Part shown: one piece after another, positions 57,194 through 64,000 of the stretch
Layout: every line of letters begins with the position of its first letter
Position numbering within the stretch: the first letter of the stretch is position 1
Assembly: GCA_949752795.1 (NCBI GenBank)
Contig: OX457070.1
Coordinates: 42,182,185-42,246,184 of the forward strand
Source: Hyperoodon ampullatus
Taxonomy: Eukaryota; Chordata; Mammalia; Artiodactyla; Ziphiidae
Direction: 5' to 3'
Length of the DNA stretch: 64,000 bases
Notes under the pieces: generated by a model
The model's database searches: none
The model's input: only the letters and a program-made list of their open reading frames with translations
What the model was told of the DNA's origin: nothing
Translations under genes and position numbers: made by a program

Positions 57194-57403
57194 GGGCTTC
57201 CCTGGTGGCGCAGTGGTTGAGAGTCCCCCTGCCGATGCAGGGGACACGGGTTTGTGCCCCAGTCCGGGAAGATCCCACATGCCGCGGAGCGGCTGGGCCC
57301 GTGAGCCATGGCCGCTGAGCCTGCGTGTCCGGAGCCTGTGCTCCGCAACGGGAGAGGCCACGGCAGTCAGAGGCCCACGTACGGCAGAAAAAAAAAAAAA
57401 AAA
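57194..57403 (+). mobile_element. CHR-type SINE, short subfamily, copy 16
   Basis: Duplication AGCTTAG at 57187-57193 and 57404-57410 (extends into A-rich sequence). Variant positions: GTCCCCCTGCC in the 5' part and CACGGCAGTCAGAGG near the 3' end. Confidence 0.96.
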
Positions 57404-57410
57404 AGCTTAG

Positions 57411-58494
57411 ATTAGGTTAGACTGATTACAAACAAATTCTTTTAAGAAATTAAATAACCATTATTTAATTTCTAGTTGGATCCCAGGTGAACAACTGACC
57501 CTTGACCTTGATTTTAGCACCTCTACCACCATGACACAACTAATTTAAATTGCACAATTTTAGAAGTTCTTTTATTCTTCCAAACATTATTTGAGTATTT
57601 AAGAATCTGATCAGTAAAGACTGTTTTACTTACTGTCATTTCCTTCCCTCTACCTTTCCCTACCTTGTTTCTAACTTGTGACCAAGTCTCTCAGCCAGCA
57701 AACTGTCTCATGCCCACAAACATCTGTAAACATTGAAAGTCCACTTTGCTGCCCAATGGTGAGGAAAGGCCAGCTGGAAAAGATGATGAAAACAGAACTC
57801 AGAGAGAATGAGGGAAATTCAAATTCTAGAAGGTGAGGAAGGATAAGACAAAGTTCAAAGAAAGACACGAGCCTTCAGCAAGGAAATTTGTGTCCTGATG
57901 TAGCCCTTAAGCTCAGCATACTGAATTAGCATCATCAGTAAATTGAGCTGAAGATGAGCCTAGCTGCTAAAAACTCTATTCCAATGCAACTTTTTTTCCT
58001 TCTCCAGATAATCATGACCTGGCTGGAGCAAAATAGGTTTCCTTCGCTCTATTTCTCATCTTGCAGGTAAGTCATCTTTTTCCAATATATTTTTGAGAAT
58101 TTCTTTGACCATTTTCAGATAGAGGATATTGTTCTACTGGGTCCTATCTAAATTTTCTATGAGCGCTTTGCAAGAAAAAGGGCTGATCCAAAAGGAATAG
58201 TCTGGATGAATCTGGAGAACTTGGACACGTAATTGTGATATTTATACCCAGTATAAATACAAAACGAAACAAATCTCTTCATTTCCTCTTTTACTTAACA
58301 AGTAAACATTTTACAAAGACAAAAGTTATTGTTCCCTTGGATGGCATTGGCAAGCTACATATTCAGGGAAGGATGCATTTGTATAATATGTGGTTAGAGG
58401 TTAATCAATATTTCATTCCTATTTTATGGCAACCAAATGCTAACATAGGTTATTTGGTTGTTCTTTGGCATTTTATTAGTTATATTAAATGAAT
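57411..58494. other. Gene-free sequence
   Basis: Nothing recognised. Frames of 65-85 codons have no support. Confidence 0.5.
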
Positions 58495-58580
58495 TTATTC
58501 CACAAATATTTATCAAGTGCCTACAACAGTGCCTGTTACATAGTAGGTATTTATAGTGGGTATTTAGTAACTCTTTATTT
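58495..58580. mobile_element. L2-like 3' ends
   Basis: 'ccacaaatatttatcaagtg' (reverse) is followed by 'acagtgcctgttacatagta' and 'ggtatttatagtgggt' (forward), so remnants in both orientations may be joined. Confidence 0.4.
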
Positions 58581-59509
58581 ATGCAGAGAATATTTCTTGA
58601 GAATTCAGTATATGCAGACTCAGTACTAAGTTCCCTGGCTGAGACGATTCACAAGCCGGCATGGGAATTTTTTGCTCTCAGAGCCCTGAGTCTATGAATA
58701 TGAAATCATTAGCTTACCAAGTGACTCTGGCCTCTTCCTTCCTCTACCCCTAGCCATTCCCGCCACTGTTAATGAGACAAGTAATCTAAAAGCTTGAGCA
58801 ACCTGCCCGTAAATCCATCTCTAAGGCTCTGTTCATTAGTATGTCCTCCCCTGGGCCCACTGCAGGAAAATATGCACCATTTGAAACCTGAACTATCTGC
58901 TGCCATAGTAAAGGACATGAATCAAATGCCCACAACAAAGTCTGATGCTCACTGGCTCATCCTTGTAGTAACTCCAAACACTGGTGTCACATTGGTTTGC
59001 CAGAAAGAGGAGACTCATCAACAGCTACCACTCAGATAGCTCTCACACTACTGGGGAACTTAGAGACGACAGTAATCCTACTACTCCCCTCAGGGTTCTC
59101 CTCCTGTGGGTGCCTTCCTGACACTCCCACCCCTTTTCTTCAGCAGGAACCCCTTTGTTCTTTGAGCTTCCCTCTGCACTTTGAAAAACTCTCAATGATA
59201 TCGATGATCACTTTCTACTAAAATTATTTGTTTGAGTGCTTCTTAAGAATAGGCACTCTGGGTGCTTCACCTCTGAAGCCTTAACACCTCACATGCATAG
59301 TGATGGATAAATGGTTTTCAGGTAGATTTTGTTTGCTCTTAATGAGTCAATAAAAAAATATCATTTAGCCAGATCCTGCAAGCCCTATAAGCGTTAGAAA
59401 TATCTATTCAATCCGCTGTCTGCCCACCAAACGTTCCTAAAAGGTCCTCGCCATAGTTCATTACTACATGCAAAACTTAGAAAATATTTTGCTCAATTAA
59501 TTTATTAAC
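58581..59509. other. Gene-free sequence
   Basis: Nothing recognised. Two overlapping plus-strand frames (58794-59221) have no domain. Confidence 0.5.
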
Positions 59510-59700
59510 ATAAAACTACATAAGTTTTGAACAGTTGTGACCTTGGAGATCTAGCACAATTCCCTTAATTTCATGGGTGAGGTATCTAAAGTCCTAAGAA
59601 GTTAAGTCAAGGTCATACAGCCAATGAATGGCAGAGAGAGAATAGAATCCAAGTCTCCCTGCTTCCTGCCCAGTACTTGGTTTACCAGTCCATGACCTGG
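59510..59700 (-). mobile_element. MIR-like element, antisense
   Basis: 'cccttaatttcatgggtgag', 'aagaagttaagtcaaggtca', 'tacagccaatgaatggcaga' and 'atccaagtctccctgcttcc' follow a MIR/MIR3-type reverse core. Confidence 0.65.
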
Positions 59701-60124
59701 ATTCTGCTTGTTGAAGTTCCATTTCTTGAGAGGCTCATGAAAAGGTATGGAGAAGGCTCTGGCAGTTGAGCTGTATTCAGAAAGAGGGAGAAAACCTCCA
59801 CCAGATGCTCTGTTACTTTTTCTTCCCTGGAGGCATAAACACTGGCCAAAAAAGCTGTTTTAGTGCAAGGAATAAGAAAAAGAAGAAATGATGGAAATCT
59901 ACACAATATGCAGCTGATGAGATATAAGGAGGCCCTTTAGGACAGTCTCAGGGTTATAACTGAGGGTCAAGATAAGCTGCCCGCAGGTCAAATCACCTGC
60001 AGTAACTGAGCTCCAGAATAGAACTTTTGGGCCTGCCCTAACTGGAATTGATGTCCCTGTCATGGACCTAGAATGTGAATAGCCCATGACCTTAGGGAAA
60101 AGGGGAGGAAGGCAACACTTCCTG
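59701..60124. other. Gene-free sequence
   Basis: Nothing recognised. An 84-codon minus frame (59899-60153) is unsupported. Confidence 0.5.
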
Positions 60125-60250
60125 AAGCTTTCACCAGATGGTGCTTCATCCAATAACTCACCAAACCTCCACTGAGCATGTACTAAATGCCAGGCAAGGA
60201 GCTGAGTACTGTGGCTGCAAAGATGAATGAAAGAGAATCCCTCCCTGCTC
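60125..60250 (-). mobile_element. L2-like 3' end, antisense
   Basis: 'ctccactgagcatgtactaa', 'atgccaggcaaggagctgag', 'tgcaaagatgaatgaaagag' and 'cctgctcttaagatgctcat' match a reverse L2 terminus. Confidence 0.65.
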
Positions 60251-61304
60251 TTAAGATGCTCATGTCTGTGATATCTCCCACCAAGAACTCTTTAGAGGGC
60301 CTAGTACACCACACACAAACACACAGACACACACACTCACACGCTAAATGTATTAGAAACCCAGGAGCATCTCTGTCACAACTCAGGATTTGACACTCAG
60401 TACTGGCACCCAGAACGCTAAACTTTCTGTCTCATGACTAACACCATTTAGGCTTTTCCATGTGTCTTGTCCTAGGTCCTCAAAACAAAAGGCAACTGTG
60501 ACCAAATGCTGTGAAGGTTTATGGATTGTACCAACTGCAAGGGTCAAAGTGGACACTGCTTCAGAGCAGAGGAAGATTTGAACAGCAAAAGTGCTTAGGC
60601 AAGAGAAAGGGCAAATTAATTCCCTTATCAAATCTTCCCTCTCAGAATGAATGGGATACATTCTCACCTAACTGAGAGTTATTGTTTCCCTTCAGGTACC
60701 AATTTATGCTTCTAGAGGTACTCACTATATTTGCAGTAGTTGCAGACAGAGCTTGAATATGTTACAATGTTAAGTAATACATATTACTCTTAAATTTACC
60801 TTTTTATAGATCTAGATACAATATGTGAGAAGAATAATACAAATTCTTTATGTTGGCAACCAGCTGAACTTTCAACATTGGAACTGTGCAATAGTTTTAT
60901 ATTCATAAAAATAGTCAAATTTTAAAAATAAATTTTAAATGCTGCCTTTATTTAAAAATTATTAGATTCATTCATTATAATATGTATTTTACCCCTTACT
61001 TTTGATAAATCTTGAATATTTTAGGATAAATGTAACTTTTAAAGCTTATACAATAAATAATTTTAATTAAAAAAATTTTTCCATTTACTCTATATTTTGA
61101 CAAAATAGAATCAAATTGTATACTTTTCATTGTACATGTACAAATACATTTTATTTTTAATCATTTAGCTCATTTCTATAAACAACACCTAAATTATAAA
61201 AAATATTAAGTATAACAACGCAGTGATTTTGTTAAAGAGAAAAGCTACCTTACAGAATAAATATATATAATTGATGAAATATGCATGTATTTAAATACTC
61301 ATTC
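60251..61304. other. AT-rich gene-free sequence
   Basis: Contains a degenerate CA-rich patch (60308-60345). AT content climbs strongly after 60760. No repeat family recognised. Confidence 0.5.
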
Positions 61305-61320
61305 AAACATCACTGGCCCA

Positions 61321-61665
61321 GGACTTCCCTGGTGGTACAGTGGTAAAAAATCCGCCTTCCAATGCAGGGGACGCAGGTTTGATCCCTGGTCGGGGAACTA
61401 AGATCCCACATGCTGCGGGGCAACTAAGCCCACGTGCCACAACTACTGAGCTCACGCGCCTCAACTAGAGAGCCTGTGTGCTGCAAACTACAGAGCCCAT
61501 GCACTCTGGAGCCCACGTGCCACAACTAGAGAGAGAACCCACACACCACAACTAGAGAGAAGCCCGAGTGCCACAATGAAAGATCTAGCATGCTGCAACT
61601 AAGACATGACACTGCCAAAATAAAATAAATAAATAAATAAATATTTAAAAAATTAGGAAAAAAAG
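61321..61665 (+). mobile_element. CHR-type SINE, older long subfamily
   Basis: About 345 bp. Starts GGACTTCCCTGGTGGTACAG and contains repeated 'gcccacgtgccacaacta' and 'ctagagag' modules, then (AAAT)n and A-rich tail. B box GGTTTGATCCC. Perfect 16-bp duplication AAACATCACTGGCCCA at 61305-61320 and 61666-61681. Closer in form to the CHR elements shared with ruminants than the other 17 copies. Confidence 0.95.
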
Positions 61666-61681
61666 AAACATCACTGGCCCA

Positions 61682-63127
61682 TCAACAGAATACCAAGGCA
61701 CGTACAATAATAATTAAATTTAGTCATTGATAACATTTTGCCAGCTTTCTGTTTTATAAAAAACATGGCTTTACCCACATTATTATTTTTTTTGTCATTA
61801 TATAGGTATAGCTGTCAAAGTAAAAAAAAAAAAAAAGAACATATTTCATTTAGCAGTTTGTTAGCTTGATTTAGAACTTCTATGTCTATAGATGTATGGT
61901 CTGCGGGCCTCCATTTGTCCTCTCATCCCAGGTGCTGAACTGTTAGGGGTGGCCAGTGTATGAGTCACCAAAAGTTAACATAAAATAATTGAAGCCCCAA
62001 AGTAAGTCAACAAGGTAAGTAGAAAAATAAGCCTCTTCCCATTTCTTAAAGTGAGACTCTTTTTTTATTGAACACTCTCAGTCTCGGGTGGAATCACACA
62101 GGTACATAAGGCCATGGAAACTCCCAGTGTTTCTGACCATGGAGCCAGTATCAGAGAAAGACCGACTTGGCTTTGCCAAATGTTCCTGGGACGACTGCTC
62201 TGTTTGGATGGGATGTAGTTTGTGCCTGTGTCTAAGGGCTCCCTAATGTACAAAGAAGGTTAAAGTAACAAAGGGACTTTTCAGGTTTGGAGGCCCTGCC
62301 AGTGGCTGCCACGTCCCGACTGGACTGGGACTGGAAAGTGATCAGCCCTGCAAATTCCCTGTTTGGCCACAACTGGATGATCTCTGTGGGTCTTGTTCAT
62401 TGCAGTGTGTTCACAATGGTCTAAGCAAGGCTATGGTGAAACACAATTATTCTAGTTTTAGTTTTCATTTCAGAGTCCTTGGAGAGACACGCACTGATCT
62501 TTCATTTATACATTAAAGTCTTACCCTTTCTTTACATTTTGTAAATTTTTTGACATGTTTTTTGACTTCTCCAATTAATCTCCCCAAGCAAACGTACTCT
62601 TGGATTTTCACCTTATTCCTGATGAAAGTCTGGTAAATTTTCTCTCTGGCAATTTTTACAGTTATTTTGAAGGTGGCTAAAATTTCTTTTATTTGACACG
62701 GTGCTGCCTGTGTCTTCACACCTTAAACACCTTCCACATTCTAGAATTAGGGTCTTGTATTTATCAGGTACCCACTGACCTTAAGAAAATTTAGAAAAAC
62801 AAATAAAATTTGAAGAGAGTGACAGCAGGAGCAAGAAAGGAATCCTATTTAAATAGTGCAGGGACATAGCCCTCCCCTACCTAACACTGTCCCCAACTTT
62901 ATCCCACGCAAAGAGAGCATGCTCAAGTGAGCCTGAGTTGGAAGCCTTGAATCTGCCATGTCCTGTGAGGTGTTAGAGAAACTGTTTTGAATGAATGAAC
63001 AAAAAAATAAATATCCAAGCATTAAAAAGTGTGTCTGTCTGGTGGTCTCTGTAATCCATGTGATGAAGTGGTCACCAAGTGACTGATACCGTCTTGATAC
63101 GAGCTGTTTCTAAGACACTATTCAAAA
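61682..63127. other. Gene-free sequence, about 1.4 kb
   Basis: An A14 run lies near 61822. On the minus strand an AATAAA hexamer (62064-62069) follows a moderately GC-rich stretch. The 68-codon minus frame (62513-62719) begins at GTG, not ATG. Neither is enough to call a gene. Confidence 0.45.
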
Positions 63128-63300
63128 CAGTGTTTCTCAAAGGGTGGTCACCAGATCACCTGTTTCAGAATTAGTATTTGAACGTAAATGTACAGGCCCC
63201 AGCCCATACCTCTTGATTCAGCATCTCTGGGAGTGAGGCCTCAGAGACTGCATTTCCTCAGGCTCTTCAGGTGAGCATACACTCCAAAATTAAAGCACCA
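63128..63300. mobile_element. MER5A-like hAT element
   Basis: 'cagtgtttctcaaagggtgg', 'tcaccagatcacctgtttca', 'ggccccagcccatacctctt' and 'gattcagcatctctggga' give the MER5A order. The right end has decayed. Confidence 0.78.
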
Positions 63301-63303
63301 ATG

Positions 63304-63482
63304 TGGTGGTTCTCAGTAGTGTCTGTGCATTGGAATCACCTGGGGAGATTTTGTTAACTAATAATACCTGGCCCACCCCAGACTAATAAATCAGAATCTC
63401 TGGGATGGGTGTGGCCATCAGTGTATCTTTAAAGCTCCTCAGTCAGGAGGAGAACCTGTGCAGTCATGGCTGAGAACCACTG
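63304..63482. mobile_element. MER20-like hAT element, full length
   Basis: Starts TGGTGGTTCTCAG and ends CTGAGAACCACTG, with internal 'gcattggaatcacctgggga' and 'aaatcagaatctctgggatg'. It abuts the previous element head to tail. Confidence 0.88.
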
Positions 63483-63690
63483 CTTTAGTCAGATGCTTCT
63501 TTAGCCCACTCACAATCTGTTACATCAGCTACATTCAGCAAACAGTGGGCACTAGGAAAGAACTGGAGAAAATCAAGGAAAATAAAAAAGACAAATGTCA
63601 GGGTCTGTGAGATAGCTGAACTCTGGGCAAACTGCCTCACAGCATGGGCTTCTGAGGCAGTCAGCATCACAGTCAAAACGACTGGCTCTA

Positions 63691-63901
63691 GGGCTTCCCT
63701 GGTGGCACAGTGGTTGAGAGTCCGCCTGCCGATGCAGGGGACACGGGTTCGTGCCCCGGTCCAGGAAGATCCCACATGCTGCACAGCGGCTGGGCCCGTG
63801 AGCTGTGGCCTCTGAGCCAGCGCGTCCGGAGCTTGTGCTCCGCAATGGGAGAGGCCACAACAGTGAGAGGCCCACGTACCGCAAAAAGAAAAAAATAAAA
63901 T
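63691..63901 (+). mobile_element. CHR-type SINE, short subfamily, copy 17
   Basis: Perfect 16-bp duplication AAAACGACTGGCTCTA at 63675-63690 and 63902-63917. Tail AAAAAGAAAAAAATAAAAT. Substitutions include CTGCACAGCGGC for CCGCGGAGCGGC. Confidence 0.97.
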
Positions 63902-64000
63902 AAAACGACTGGCTCTAACCAAGCAAGTAAGAGAGCAACATTGGATGGAGGCATCAAAGAGAGGCTCTTTGCTACTTTATGCATTGCCTATTAATAATTA

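Noticed and set aside
62513..62719. 68-codon minus-strand Lys-rich frame
   Set aside because: Starts at GTG, has no Kozak ATG, and resembles no known protein.

Overview
This is a stretch of mammalian nuclear DNA. The diagnostic element is a tRNA-derived SINE of the CHR type (Cetacea-Hippopotamidae-Ruminantia). Eighteen copies are recognised, 15 of them from one young-looking ~205 bp subfamily that I associate with whales and dolphins, so a cetacean (probably toothed whale) genome is the best fit. Older layers are those expected in any placental mammal: MIR, L2, L1M-class LINEs, MER5/MER20-like hAT elements and MaLR/ERV LTRs.

No protein-coding gene, exon, RNA gene or CpG-island promoter could be supported. 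The longer open frames are explained by the GC-rich SINE body read through in several frames, by the (GGGAGA)n microsatellite, or by chance. The window reads as intergenic or deep intronic DNA and gives no gene name or chromosome.

Layout. 0-11 kb: AT-rich sequence with an L1M 3' end, an MLT1-type LTR, two SINEs and further LTR-like pieces. 11-20 kb: an old L2 copy interrupted by a hAT element, an L2 interrupted by a SINE, an L1MB 3' end and old L1-like sequence. 20-30 kb: mostly unassigned sequence with a CTCF-like word, an LTR, a possible conserved non-coding block near 26 kb, and two L1 3' ends split by a SINE. 30-40 kb: a dense bed of ancient MIR and MER5-type elements with five SINEs laid into it and a 413-nt uninterrupted purine tract next to (TG)n. 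40-50 kb: sparse repeats, a 32-bp alternating purine/pyrimidine tract, a GGAA/GAAA microsatellite and an L2. 50-64 kb: L1-like sequence, MIRs, six more SINEs including one older long CHR copy, and a solitary LTR of apparently artiodactyl/cetacean ERV type.

Most SINE copies are bounded by target-site duplications of 10-17 bp, many perfect, so the insertion history can be read directly. No undescribed biological system was found. The best leads are DNA structure (purine tract, Z-DNA-type tract, inverted SINE pair), subfamily structure in the SINE promoter, and a few repeat-free blocks that may be conserved regulatory DNA.
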